The notes: generated by a model not told the origin, from the letters alone. A DNA stretch of 42,521 nucleotides from Clostridia bacterium (GCA_003246295.1 QKAS01000067.1:1-42521); one strand, 5' to 3'. Shown: positions 34,701-42,429, counted from the stretch's first letter. Program-made: numbers and translations.

Positions 34701-35290
34701 GTGGTCAGGATATTAATGTTCTTGTGTTTGATACAGAAGTATATTCGAATACAGGCGGACAATCCTCAAAGGCAACTCCAACAGGTGCAATTGCACAGTT
34801 TGCAGCAGGTGGTAAGGATGCTAAGAAAAAAGATCTTGCAAGCATTGCAATGAGTTATGGTTATGTTTATGTTGCACAGATCGCAATGGGAGCTGATTAT
34901 AACCAGTGTGTAAAGGCAATTGCAGAAGCAGAAGCATATCCAGGCCCTTCACTGATTATTGCATATGCACCATGTATCAACCATGGATTGAAAAATGGCA
35001 TGGGTAAATCTCAGACAGAAGAAGCAAATGCAGTAGAAGCTGGTTACTGGCATTGTTTCCGATATAATCCATTGATGGCATTGGAAGGAAAAGCAGCATT
35101 TATGCTCGACAGCAAAGCGCCGACAGGAGATTATAAAGAATTCTTAAAGGGTGAAGTAAGATATAGTGCATTAAGCAGAAGCAATCCTGAGAAAGCAGAT
35201 AAACTATTCTCAAGAGCAGAAAAAGCAGCGAAAGAGCGTTATGAATATCTGAACAAACTGGTTACTCTTTATGGAGCAACAGAAGAATAA
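31748..35290 (+). CDS. nifJ: Pyruvate:ferredoxin (flavodoxin) oxidoreductase
   Basis: A single-chain enzyme of 1180 aa (full length for the fused family) converting pyruvate and CoA to acetyl-CoA and CO2 while reducing ferredoxin. Domain order: the pyrimidine-binding domain with AYAYTDVAAIYPITPSS-type start, transketolase C-like, gamma domain (GLGADGTVGANKN), two [4Fe-4S] ferredoxin clusters (CIQCNRCSYVCP and CQGCGSCANVCP), and the TPP domain with CAGCGETPY, GDGWAYDIGFGG and NTGGQSS. AAGGAGG precedes the start. It sits 17 nt after the TlpA-like gene without a visible promoter of its own and ends at a strong bidirectional terminator. It supplies reduced ferredoxin to the hydrogenase encoded at the start of the window. 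Confidence 0.98.
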   Translation: MPRKMKTMDGNHAAAHVSYAYTDVAAIYPITPSSVMAEATDEWSVDGRKNIFGQTVKVTEMQSEAGVAGAVHGSLAAGALTTTFTASQGLLLMIPNLYKIAGELLPCVVNVAARTIASHALSIFGDHSDIYAARQTGMAMLCGSSVQEVMDLTPVAHCAALKGKVPFINFFDGFRTSHEMQKIQVWDYDDLKDMVDMDAIMNFRKNALNPNRPRAMGSAQNPDVFFQAREASNRYYDALPAVVQEYMDKVNAKIGTDYKLFNYYGAPDATHVIIAMGSVCETIEETIDFLNASGRKTGLVKVRLYRPFNKEALIDALPESAEIITVLDRTKEPGAIGEPLYLDVVAALRDTQYHDIPIHSGRYGLSSKDTTPAQIKAVYDNELKKKFTIGIVDDVTHLSLDSSEIIKTTPDDLVSCKFWGLGADGTVGANKNSIKIIGDNTDMYVQAYFDYDSKKSGGITVSHLRFGNSPIRSTYLITRADFVACHNPSYVRKYNMVQELKDGGTFLLNCSWSQEELETQLPGQVKRYIAEHDIKMYTIDGIAIAKEIGLGGRVNTILQSAFFSLAKIIPNEKAIELMKAAAKASYESKGDKIVNMNYQAIEQGASGVKEVMIPETWKDAPDEPFYRTVETEHESLKDFVTNVQIPVNAQLGNKLPVSAFVDYTDGSTPSGSAAFEKRGIAVDIPVWDSDNCIQCNRCSYVCPHGVIRPVALNAEEMKQAPEGMKTIPMIGMPEYQFGIVVSAYDCQGCGSCANVCPGKKDMKALAMKNMKENVGSQVYFDYAVTLPEKTDAVDKFKITSVKGSQFKQPLLEFSGACAGCGETPYAKLVTQLFGNRMYIANATGCSSIWGNSCPSTPYTVDAKGRGPAWSNSLFEDAAEFGYGMGLAQTAIRDMLKEKVQYILEDTNHIELGIAAKEWIETFNDGALNGVATDKLIEGLKDCNSDVCKELLRDKDYLAKKSQWIFGGDGWAYDIGFGGLDHVLASGQDINVLVFDTEVYSNTGGQSSKATPTGAIAQFAAGGKDAKKKDLASIAMSYGYVYVAQIAMGADYNQCVKAIAEAEAYPGPSLIIAYAPCINHGLKNGMGKSQTEEANAVEAGYWHCFRYNPLMALEGKAAFMLDSKAPTGDYKEFLKGEVRYSALSRSNPEKADKLFSRAEKAAKERYEYLNKLVTLYGATEE

Positions 35291-35300
35291 AGTTGATTAA

Positions 35301-35349
35301 ATGATAATAGAAAGGGCAGCCAGATATTGGCTGCCCTTTCTATTATCAT
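35301..35349. terminator. Bidirectional terminator between nifJ and metF
   Basis: A perfect 22-bp stem (35301-35322 with 35328-35349) has a GC-rich core GGGCAGCCA, a 5-nt loop, and AT-rich feet that give U tracts in both directions. Its right foot touches the metF stop codon (35349-35351). Confidence 0.95.
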
Positions 35350-36206
35350 CAACGAATTGCATTCATTATTTCTTCAGCCATTTTGGCCTTATTCATAGTA
35401 TAGATATGAATCCCATCAACGTGGTGTTCTTTTAAGTCAAGCATCTGCTTGCAGGCGTAGTCGATGCCTGCTTTTCTCATGTCTTCGGGCGAATCGGAAT
35501 ATTTTGCAATTAATTCAGACAACTCTTTTGGAACGCTAGATCCAGATAAAGAAACAGTTGTACCTAATTGGGAAGCTGAAGTAATCGGCATGACACCAGC
35601 ACAGATAGGAATTGTTATATGGTAACGTGGTAATTGTTCTAAAAAATTATAAAAATATGCATTATCAAAAAAAAGCTGACTGATCATGAACCTTGCACCT
35701 GCTTCTTGCTTTTCTTTGAGATGGAATAAATCCTCTGAAAGATTTGGTGATTCAAAATGCTTTTCGGGATAACATGCTGCGGCAACCGAGAAACTGTCTT
35801 TTTGGTTCAAATAGGAAATTAATTCAGACGCATATCGAAAATCACGACGTTGATATTGCTCATCAGACATGGACTGAGGTCTGTCACCACGTAATGCCAG
35901 GATATCATTTACATGATGTTCTTTTAACGCTTCTAAAATCAGATCCAACTCGTATTTTTTGGAACCGACACAGGTCAGATGTGCAATGGACGGTATGTGA
36001 AGCTGATTTTTTATATAAGATGCAATATCCACAGTTTTTTTTGATTTACTCCCACCAGCCCCATAAGTAACGCTGATAAAGTCGGGATTACATTTTGCCA
36101 TAGAATCAAGTGTTGAATAAGCTGCTGTGAAATCATCTTCCTTCTTTGGTGGGAATACTTCAAAGGAATAGATTGTTTTATTTTTTTGAAATAAAGTCTC
36201 TATCAT
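35349..36206 (-). CDS. metF: Methylenetetrahydrofolate reductase
   Basis: A flavoprotein of 285 aa that reduces 5,10-methylene-THF to 5-methyl-THF for methionine synthesis (or, in acetogens, the Wood-Ljungdahl methyl branch). It is a TIM barrel with the opening SFEVFPPK, SVTYGAGGS, AHLTCVGS and LALRGDRP motifs and the C-terminal GIDYACKQ region. The length is standard for MetF without the extra domain. A clear GGAGGTAA ribosome binding site lies before the ATG on the minus strand. No metV partner or other Wood-Ljungdahl gene is adjacent, so methionine supply is the simpler role. It is the only minus-strand gene before position 41304. Confidence 0.96.
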   Translation of the reverse strand: MIETLFQKNKTIYSFEVFPPKKEDDFTAAYSTLDSMAKCNPDFISVTYGAGGSKSKKTVDIASYIKNQLHIPSIAHLTCVGSKKYELDLILEALKEHHVNDILALRGDRPQSMSDEQYQRRDFRYASELISYLNQKDSFSVAAACYPEKHFESPNLSEDLFHLKEKQEAGARFMISQLFFDNAYFYNFLEQLPRYHITIPICAGVMPITSASQLGTTVSLSGSSVPKELSELIAKYSDSPEDMRKAGIDYACKQMLDLKEHHVDGIHIYTMNKAKMAEEIMNAIR

Positions 36207-36250
36207 ATTACCTCCGGTTTCGCAAATAAGCTTGATTTTAAGTCATGGAT

Positions 36251-36279
36251 ATCGTAACATGATACTAGTTTTTGTGCAA
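36251..36279 (-). promoter_or_regulatory. metF promoter
   Basis: Read on the minus strand, TTGCAC (36279-36274), a 17-bp spacer and TACGAT (36256-36251) make a good promoter, leaving a leader of about 40 nt. No SAM riboswitch fits in such a short leader. Confidence 0.6.
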
Positions 36280-36340
36280 TCACAGATGACCTGATAATAG
36301 GCCATACCAATAAAATCAGATGAGAAAGGCTGGATGAAGA

Positions 36341-37156
36341 ATGTCAGAAAATCAATTTAAAAGTACTGGAGAATACGTTGCATCCGAACAACTTATGGAT
36401 AGCGTGAATATAGCAATTGCGTTACAAAAGCCATTATTGATAAAAGGAGAACCGGGTACGGGTAAGACAATGCTGGCACAGGCAATCGCAGACTCCTTAG
36501 GTAAGGAACTTTTAATCTGGAATATAAAATCAACCACAAAAGCACAGGATGGGCTTTACCAATATGATACAATACAAAGATTGTATGACGGACAATTTGG
36601 GGAGGATGACGTTAATAATATTGAGAAATATATCAAACTGGGCAAACTAGGAGAAGCTTTTTCATCAGAGGAACAGGTTGTATTGCTAATTGATGAAATA
36701 GATAAGGCTGATCTCGAATTCCCGAATGATTTACTTTGGGAACTAGATAAAATGGAATTTTATATTCATGAGACAAAACAAAATATAAAAGCAATACACA
36801 GACCTATCGTAATTATTACATCAAATGCAGAAAAAGAACTTCCCGATGCATTTTTAAGACGTTGTATTTTTCATTTTATAGATTTTCCAGATGCAGAATT
36901 AATGGAAGAAATTGTTAAAACACACTATCCTATGGTGGAAGATAATATTTTGAGAAATGCAATGGAAGTATTTTATTGGATCCGATCCATTAGAGATATC
37001 AGAAAAAAACCAAGCACATCAGAACTGATTGATTGGATCAATGCCTTGACTCTGAGCGGAATAGAACCTGATAAATTAAGAAAAGAGCTGCCATTTATTG
37101 GCGTTGTGTTAAAAAAAGATGAAGATCTCGAGACAATCAGGCACAGAGCAGATTAG
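36341..37156 (+). CDS. MoxR-family AAA+ ATPase
   Basis: A cytoplasmic AAA+ protein of 271 aa with Walker A GEPGTGKT (about 37-44), Walker B LLIDEID (about 116-122), sensor 1 ITSNAEKELPDAF and the arginine finger FLRRC. MoxR ATPases work as chaperones with VWA proteins to insert cofactors or assemble complexes. The direct neighbour is a VWA protein 8 nt downstream, giving the classic pair. The client is not evident. The start at 36341 follows GAAAGG by about 13 nt. It runs divergently from metF. Confidence 0.93.
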   Translation: MSENQFKSTGEYVASEQLMDSVNIAIALQKPLLIKGEPGTGKTMLAQAIADSLGKELLIWNIKSTTKAQDGLYQYDTIQRLYDGQFGEDDVNNIEKYIKLGKLGEAFSSEEQVVLLIDEIDKADLEFPNDLLWELDKMEFYIHETKQNIKAIHRPIVIITSNAEKELPDAFLRRCIFHFIDFPDAELMEEIVKTHYPMVEDNILRNAMEVFYWIRSIRDIRKKPSTSELIDWINALTLSGIEPDKLRKELPFIGVVLKKDEDLETIRHRAD

Positions 37157-37164
37157 GAGCAGTT

Positions 37165-38367
37165 ATGTTTATAGATTTTTTCTATATTTTAAAAAATAAA
37201 GGAATTAATGTTACGCTGAGTGAATGGCTTACACTGCAGGAAGCATTAGATAAAGGGCTTTGTGACAGCAGTCTTTCAAAGTTTTATTATGTTTCAAGAA
37301 TGATTCTTGTGAAAAGTGAAACAGAATATGATAAGTTTGATCTTGCATTTGAAGAATATTTTAAACATATTACATCAGATGATATTGTCACAGACCGTAT
37401 GCTGCACTGGCTTGATAAACCTGAGATGAGCGATCTGCTTCAGGAATCAGAAAAGCAATGGCTTAATAAACTTGAAGATTTAAAAATTGATAAAGAGGAT
37501 GTTGAGCAAAAATTTAAAGATCGAATGAAAGACCAGGATAGTGAACATAATGGGGGATCCTTCTGGATTGGCACCATGGGAAAGACATCGTTTGGCAATA
37601 CTGGTGGAAATATTGGGGGTGTCAGAGTTGGTGGTAAAACAGGATATCAGTCAGCATTTTCTGTCCTGGGAGAACGAAGATACAAAGATTTCAGGGATGA
37701 TAAGGTACTTGACAATAGGCAGTTTCAAATTGCATTTCGTAGACTCAGGCAGTTTTCAGCAAAGCTAGATGTGCCAGAATCAGAATTGGATATTGATGGA
37801 ACGATTGACAAGACATGTAATCAGGGTGGAATGCTTCATATTGTTATGAAGAAACCCAGAAAAAATTCTGTAAAACTCTTAATGCTGATGGATTCCGGTG
37901 GAACGATGATTCCTTATTCTAGTTTAATGAATGATTTGTTTCAGGCAGTAAGTAAATCCAATCATTTTAAAGATGTTAAAACTTATTATTTTCATAACTG
38001 CATATATAATAAGCTTTATAAATCTCCAGAATGTGATAATGGAGATTGGATTGATACGGAATGGATGTTTCGTAATCTAAATAAAGATTACAAAGTTATT
38101 ATTGTTGGAGATGCGGCTATGGCTCCGGAAGAATTATATTCCAGAAGTGGCAATTATAGAGGACAGAATGGCGGATATAGTGGAATGGAATGGCTCATGT
38201 TTTTAAAAAGACATTATCGCAAGGTTGTATGGCTGAATCCCAAAATGGCTCCTGGAAATGCGCCGTGGAGAGAAGCGGAAACAGCAATCAAAGAAATCTT
38301 TCCAATGTATAAGCTTACAGTTGATGGTCTGAACCGTTCTATGTTAGAACTCATGAGGAGTAAATAA
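37165..38367 (+). CDS. VWA (CoxE-like) partner of the MoxR ATPase
   Basis: A 400-aa cytoplasmic protein: a helical N-terminal part (about 1-125), a Gly-rich linker (about 126-155, many GG and GN), then a von Willebrand A domain from about 230. The metal-site motif is DSGGTM instead of the common DxSxS, a variant known in the CoxE-like group; the later TYYFHNCIY and VGDAAMAPEE segments complete the fold. TAGGAG precedes the ATG and 8 nt separate it from the ATPase. The two are probably a chaperone pair, client unknown. A hairpin terminator follows at 38419-38455. Confidence 0.88.
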   Translation: MFIDFFYILKNKGINVTLSEWLTLQEALDKGLCDSSLSKFYYVSRMILVKSETEYDKFDLAFEEYFKHITSDDIVTDRMLHWLDKPEMSDLLQESEKQWLNKLEDLKIDKEDVEQKFKDRMKDQDSEHNGGSFWIGTMGKTSFGNTGGNIGGVRVGGKTGYQSAFSVLGERRYKDFRDDKVLDNRQFQIAFRRLRQFSAKLDVPESELDIDGTIDKTCNQGGMLHIVMKKPRKNSVKLLMLMDSGGTMIPYSSLMNDLFQAVSKSNHFKDVKTYYFHNCIYNKLYKSPECDNGDWIDTEWMFRNLNKDYKVIIVGDAAMAPEELYSRSGNYRGQNGGYSGMEWLMFLKRHYRKVVWLNPKMAPGNAPWREAETAIKEIFPMYKLTVDGLNRSMLELMRSK

Positions 38368-38418
38368 GATCGAAGGACTTTTTAAATCGCATTGATAGAA
38401 AATTAAATATGAATATTA

Positions 38419-38457
38419 AAATACGCAGCGAAAGTTACAACTTAGCTGCGTATTTTT
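38419..38457 (+). terminator. Terminator after the VWA gene
   Basis: AAATACGCAGC (38419-38429) pairs perfectly with GCTGCGTATTT (38445-38455); the 15-nt loop itself contains short AAGT/ACTT arms. A T run overlaps the right foot. Confidence 0.9.
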
Positions 38458-38477
38458 GCATCTTACCATAACCTTGA

Positions 38478-38505
38478 TTGCTTCAAAAATTTGAAGTGAT
38501 ATAAT
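38478..38505 (+). promoter_or_regulatory. Promoter of the ABC-LytTR unit with a palindromic spacer
   Basis: TATAAT (38500-38505) has TTGCTT (38478-38483) 16 bp upstream. The palindrome CTTCAAA-AA-TTTGAAG (38481-38496) fills most of the spacer, a likely operator position. Confidence 0.5.
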
Positions 38506-38547
38506 CCGTTTAAACAAGAATTTATAAGAGATGAAAAGAGGGATGCT

Positions 38548-39477
38548 ATGGAAAAAATTATTGAGGTCAAGAATTTGACTAAAACATTCAAAGATGTAAA
38601 AGCAGTTGATGAAATTAGTTTTGATGTTTATCAAGGAGAATTATTTGGTTTTCTTGGAGTAAATGGTGCTGGAAAATCCACTACTATAAATATGCTTTCA
38701 ACAATGTATGAACAAAATCATGGAATCATACGAGTTTGTGGCATGGATAATAAGAAATCAAAATCTGAGATTCGGAAAAAGATTGGTGTTGTTTTTCAAA
38801 ACAATACACTGGATGAACGCTTGACAGTGGAAGAAAATCTTCTATGTAGAGGGTATATGTATGAAAATAGTAAGGAATCAGTTAAGACAAAAATAAAGGA
38901 TGTTTGTGGGCTTCTTGAAATGGATACGCTGCTTCCAAGAAGGTTTAAAGAACTTTCAGGTGGACAAAAAAGAAGGTGTGAGATTGCAAGAGCAGTTATG
39001 AATAGACCACAAATCCTGTTCCTGGATGAACCGACAACAGGTCTGGACCCACAGAATCGTAAACTTGTTTGGAACAGTATAGAAACTTTAATGAAAAAAG
39101 AGGGACTGACAGTATTTCTTACTACGCACTATATGGAAGAAGCGGCACAGGCAAATCATATTGGGGTTATGAACCAGGGAAAACTTGTTGCCTTAGAACA
39201 GCCGTATCAACTTAAAAAGCAGTATGCATCAGATTATATTAGATTTATACCAACACAGGATTCTGATAAGTACGATATTTATACATTGCTTGAAAATGAA
39301 GGATTTCACTATAAAGTAACTGGAAACGATGTCAAAGTCAAACTTGAAAAAACACTGGATGCAATCCCGCTACTAGCAAGATTAAAAGAAAAGTTGGCGT
39401 CTTTTGAAGTAGTACAAGGGAATCTTGACGATGTGTTTTTAAACATAACAGGGCAATCACTGGAAGGAGATTTTTAA
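38548..39477 (+). CDS. ABC-2 type transporter, ATP-binding protein (DrrA-like)
   Basis: An ATPase of 309 aa with Walker A GVNGAGKST, the signature LSGGQKRR, Walker B ILFLDEPTTGLD and the H-loop TTHYMEE, plus a C-terminal extension ending NLDDVFLNITG as in DrrA-type drug or lipid exporters. It drives the permease that begins directly after its stop. The substrate is not predictable from sequence. GAAAAGAGGG precedes the ATG. The LytTR regulator and DUF3021 protein downstream suggest that the exporter is controlled by the same unit. Confidence 0.96.
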   Translation: MEKIIEVKNLTKTFKDVKAVDEISFDVYQGELFGFLGVNGAGKSTTINMLSTMYEQNHGIIRVCGMDNKKSKSEIRKKIGVVFQNNTLDERLTVEENLLCRGYMYENSKESVKTKIKDVCGLLEMDTLLPRRFKELSGGQKRRCEIARAVMNRPQILFLDEPTTGLDPQNRKLVWNSIETLMKKEGLTVFLTTHYMEEAAQANHIGVMNQGKLVALEQPYQLKKQYASDYIRFIPTQDSDKYDIYTLLENEGFHYKVTGNDVKVKLEKTLDAIPLLARLKEKLASFEVVQGNLDDVFLNITGQSLEGDF

Positions 39478-40392
39478 ATGAGATCATTTTGTTATTTAGT
39501 AAAAAGAAATATGATGGTATACTATAGAGATAGAGGAAATCTGTTTTTTTCATTTTTATCCATGCTGATTATACTTGGATTGATGCTGGTATTTTTGGGA
39601 GATATGAATATTACAGCAATTACAGATTTACTAAATCAGTTTGGTGGTACACAGACGGCTCAAACCAATTATGATAATGCCTCCAATCTTGTGATTAACT
39701 GGGTGGTAGCAGGGATTATTGTCGTGAATTGCATTACAATAGCAAATGCAGTTACTGGAATTATGATTGCAGATGAAGAGGAGCATAAACTTGCTGCATT
39801 TGCCATAACACCAATGAGCAGGCTTAAGCAGATTTTATCCTTTGTCACTGCATCTGGAATTATGAGTGTTTTATTTTGCTGTGTTACACTTGTTCTTGCA
39901 GAATCTTATATTGCGTTACAGGGTGGTAGCTTTATTTCTATGGAAGATCATATTGTATTTTTAGGATATCTTCTTGTTGTTGTGTTTTTCTCGGTATCAC
40001 TCGTATTTTTTCTTGCGCAATTTGTACGCAGTAAAAGTGCATATTCGGGCCTTTCTACAGTGGTAGGTACATTGGTTGGATTCTTGGCTGCAATTTATGT
40101 TCCCTATGGTTCACTTCCGGAGGCAGCAGGTACGATATTAAAACACACACCATTATTTGCCGCTTCATCATTGTTTCGTGATCTATTTACAAAAGACATT
40201 GTAAATCAGACATTTGATGGCATTCATACTGAAGTAGTTGCAGAATACAAAGAGTTTATGGGAATTACCATAATTAATCAGGATGTAGTCGTCAGTCATG
40301 CACAGCAAATCATTTTTTTAATGATTACAGGTATTGTTTTATTTGCTATTTCCTTTGCACTTATGCAAAAAAGAGAATTAAAAGACAGATAG
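39478..40392 (+). CDS. ABC-2 type transporter permease
   Basis: A membrane protein of 304 aa with about six TM helices: one near 20-40, an extracytoplasmic loop, then five from about 75 to 295. The DRGNLFFSFLSML region and the VGTLVGFLAAIYVPYGSLP segment before the last helices fit the DrrB/ABC-2 permease family. Its ATG follows the ATPase stop with no gap, so translation is coupled. It is followed closely by the LytTR gene. Confidence 0.93.
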   Translation: MRSFCYLVKRNMMVYYRDRGNLFFSFLSMLIILGLMLVFLGDMNITAITDLLNQFGGTQTAQTNYDNASNLVINWVVAGIIVVNCITIANAVTGIMIADEEEHKLAAFAITPMSRLKQILSFVTASGIMSVLFCCVTLVLAESYIALQGGSFISMEDHIVFLGYLLVVVFFSVSLVFFLAQFVRSKSAYSGLSTVVGTLVGFLAAIYVPYGSLPEAAGTILKHTPLFAASSLFRDLFTKDIVNQTFDGIHTEVVAEYKEFMGITIINQDVVVSHAQQIIFLMITGIVLFAISFALMQKRELKDR

Positions 40393-40410
40393 ATTGAGGT
40401 GGCAGTCAAA

Positions 40411-40848
40411 ATGAAAATCATTATTGAAGAACCAACAGAACAGGAAGAAGATAAGGTTATTATTCGATGCAGAGAGTTAGATGAAAATCTGCTCAGATTA
40501 ATTCAGGGTCTAAAAATGAATCAAGATACCATTATTGCCCATGATAAGAATATGACGTATATGTTGGAGCCAGAAGAAGTATTTTATTTTGAGTCTGTCG
40601 ATAATCGTGTTTATATTTATTGTAAAAATAAGGTATTTGAATCTAAACAGAAATTATATGAAATAGAAAGCTGTTTTGAAAATAGTATGTTTTTTCGGGC
40701 TTCCAAATCAGTGATCTTGAATATTAAAAAAATTAAGTGTCTTACGCCGGCATTTTCAGGAAGATTTGAAGCTGTTTTGAAAAATGGAGAGAAAATAATT
40801 ATTTCTCGTCAATATGTTGGTGAGCTGAAGGGTAAACTGGGAATTTAG
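40411..40848 (+). CDS. LytTR-family DNA-binding regulator
   Basis: A transcription factor of 145 aa consisting of a short N-terminal segment and a LytTR domain (about 45-140) with MTYMLEPEEVFYFESVDNR, FFRASKSVILNIKKI and the closing ISRQYVGELK. There is no receiver domain, so it is not a two-component response regulator. Such one-domain LytTR proteins are typically paired with a membrane inhibitor in LytTR regulatory systems; the DUF3021 protein 9 nt downstream fills that role. The ATG at 40411 follows GAGGTGG; a GTG at 40399 lies in the ribosome binding site. Confidence 0.92.
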   Translation: MKIIIEEPTEQEEDKVIIRCRELDENLLRLIQGLKMNQDTIIAHDKNMTYMLEPEEVFYFESVDNRVYIYCKNKVFESKQKLYEIESCFENSMFFRASKSVILNIKKIKCLTPAFSGRFEAVLKNGEKIIISRQYVGELKGKLGI

Positions 40849-40857
40849 GAGGCAGAT

Positions 40858-41295
40858 ATGAAAAGAGTGATAAAAAATATTGGATTTAGATATGTCATTG
40901 TCTTAGCTGCAATCTGTAGTATTCTGCCAATGGTTAGTCTGATCTTAAAGGAATGGAAGGATGAAACAAGCCTTCAATTATGGTACCTCACATTAATGGC
41001 ATTATTCTGTGCACTTGGTGAAGTGATTATTATGGAATCTGAAACAAGAAGCCGCAGTAAAAAAGAAACGTTAATCAGATTTTTATGTCATTATATTTAC
41101 ATTAATACAGTTGTAATATTTTTGGGAATCAGAGTTGGATGGTTTTCGTTAGTTAATTATATAGAAATAGTTGTACTTGCAATAATGATAGCAGTCATTT
41201 ATCTGATTAATATCTTGATATCGTATTATAAGGATAAAAACCTGGCTGATAAGATGAATCGAATCCTATCTTCAATGGAAGAAGAAAAAGAGTAG
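40858..41295 (+). CDS. DUF3021 membrane protein, likely partner of the LytTR regulator
   Basis: A small membrane protein of 145 aa with four hydrophobic segments (about 10-28, 42-58, 75-95 and 102-126) and a charged C-terminal tail ending in several glutamates. The layout fits DUF3021. In streptococcal LytTR systems such as HdrRM and BrsRM a membrane protein holds the LytTR factor inactive; the same role is inferred here from adjacency (9 nt). AGGAGG precedes the ATG. It is convergent with the zinc-ribbon gene. Confidence 0.88.
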   Translation: MKRVIKNIGFRYVIVLAAICSILPMVSLILKEWKDETSLQLWYLTLMALFCALGEVIIMESETRSRSKKETLIRFLCHYIYINTVVIFLGIRVGWFSLVNYIEIVVLAIMIAVIYLINILISYYKDKNLADKMNRILSSMEEEKE

Positions 41296-41318
41296 CTGAT
41301 GATTCAGCTTCTCTTTTT
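41285..41318. terminator. Bidirectional terminator between the DUF3021 and zinc-ribbon genes
   Basis: The arms 41285-41299 and 41304-41318 pair over 15 positions with one T-T mismatch and the 4-nt loop TGAT. A5 and T5 feet give U tracts in both directions. It spans the stop codons of both genes. Confidence 0.9.
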
Positions 41319-41714
41319 GAATTCCAGACCACATTTGGGACAACGAACCATGATGGTTCCTTTTCCACGAGGAATTCTTATTTTCTGTTTGCAAGTAGGG
41401 CATTTATAGATGTGATAATGTAAAAACTGCATACATTTGTTTTTGAATTGCGTCCATTTGATTTGATGGAGCAGACGGTATTTGATTTTTTCGAATCTCT
41501 GATTTTCTGCATAACGCTTTGGAATATTTCGTGATAACACTCTGAAATAGGAATAAACTAAAGCGAAAATTGCAATATAACGCAAAAGGTCTATATGAAA
41601 GACAGAAGAAATGAACAATAAAATAATAGAACATAAAAATGAAAATCTGGCGAGGGAATCCATGCCGTTTCTGCCTTGCATAAATCGATAAAATTTATCT
41701 CTTAATTGATTCAT
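41304..41714 (-). CDS. Membrane protein with a C-terminal zinc ribbon
   Basis: A 136-aa protein: a basic N-terminal helix, two hydrophobic segments (about 25-60), a basic stretch, and a C-terminal zinc ribbon with two CPxC knuckles (CPTC and CPKC, about 106-130) separated by a basic RIPRGKGTIMVR strand. The ribbon likely faces the cytoplasm and may bind nucleic acid or protein. Function unknown. The ATG at 41714 is preferred over GTG at 41732 since GAGGT lies between them as the ribosome binding site. Confidence 0.75.
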   Translation of the reverse strand: MNQLRDKFYRFMQGRNGMDSLARFSFLCSIILLFISSVFHIDLLRYIAIFALVYSYFRVLSRNIPKRYAENQRFEKIKYRLLHQIKWTQFKNKCMQFLHYHIYKCPTCKQKIRIPRGKGTIMVRCPKCGLEFKKRS

Positions 41715-41860
41715 TGTCTTGTGATACCTCACTTTCTTTTGATATTATAAAGTGTAATGCTTATACTTACAATCTGGTTTCGGATGTTTTAAGTAATTTT
41801 AGAAAGAATTAATAGAATAAGAGATAGAAAATATTCATGAAAAGGAAGAGGGTAACAAGT

Positions 41861-42370
41861 ATGATACATATTTATTGTGGTGACGGTAAAGGAAAAACAA
41901 GTGCTGCATTTGGAGCAGCATTGCGTGCAGCAGGAAATGAAATGAATGTTCTTATAGCACAATTTTTAAAATGTGGCACATCAGGAGAATTAGAAATTCT
42001 TCGCTCACTGGATCGGGTTTCTGTCCTGGTCTCAGACAGAGCTGATAAATTCATCTGGAATATGAATGAAAAGGAACGGATAGAAGTAAAAAAAGAAAAC
42101 CAGACCATGCTTGAGGAAGTAATTACGAAAGCGGACCAGTTTGATATGATCATACTGGATGAGATGGCGGCAACCGTAGAGAATCATATGATAGATAAAA
42201 ATATGCTCATACAGTTTTTAGAAGAATATGGAAAAAAATGCGAAATTATTATAACAGGACGTAATCCAGCCAAAGAATTAATAGAACTTGCAGACTATAT
42301 TACCGAAATGAAAAAAATCAGACATCCTTTTGATAAGGGAATCGCTGCTAGAAAAGGGATCGAATATTAA
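41861..42370 (+). CDS. cobO: Cob(I)yrinic acid a,c-diamide adenosyltransferase (CobA/CobO type)
   Basis: Attaches the adenosyl group to cob(I)alamin or its precursors using ATP. The 169-aa P-loop protein opens with IHIYCGDGKGKTSAAFG (Walker A variant GDGKGKTS), then VLIAQFLKCG, the MIILDEM Walker B-like strand and ITGRNPAKELIELADYITEM, all typical of CobO. The family length is about 170-200 aa. The ATG at 41861 follows GAGGG by about 8 nt; an in-frame ATG at 41837 would add eight basic residues and is less likely. No other cobalamin gene is in the window, so salvage rather than synthesis is possible. Confidence 0.93.
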   Translation: MIHIYCGDGKGKTSAAFGAALRAAGNEMNVLIAQFLKCGTSGELEILRSLDRVSVLVSDRADKFIWNMNEKERIEVKKENQTMLEEVITKADQFDMIILDEMAATVENHMIDKNMLIQFLEEYGKKCEIIITGRNPAKELIELADYITEMKKIRHPFDKGIAARKGIEY

Positions 42371-42390
42371 ACTGTTTAAAAATAAATTGA

Positions 42391-42422
42391 TGGCAATTTA
42401 ATAGAAAAAGATTTTATTGCCA
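42391..42422 (+). terminator. Possible weak terminator after cobO
   Basis: TGGCAAT (42391-42397) and ATTGCCA (42416-42422) are perfect 7-bp arms with an 18-nt AT-rich loop. No T run follows, so termination is uncertain. Confidence 0.25.
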
Positions 42423-42429
42423 GAGTGTC

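Noticed and set aside
36207..36250. SAM or other riboswitch in the metF leader
   Set aside because: The leader is about 40 nt, too short for any known SAM riboswitch.
38500..38520. LytTR direct-repeat binding site upstream of the ABC unit
   Set aside because: One near-match (TCCGTTTAA) was seen but no properly spaced second copy, so no site is called.
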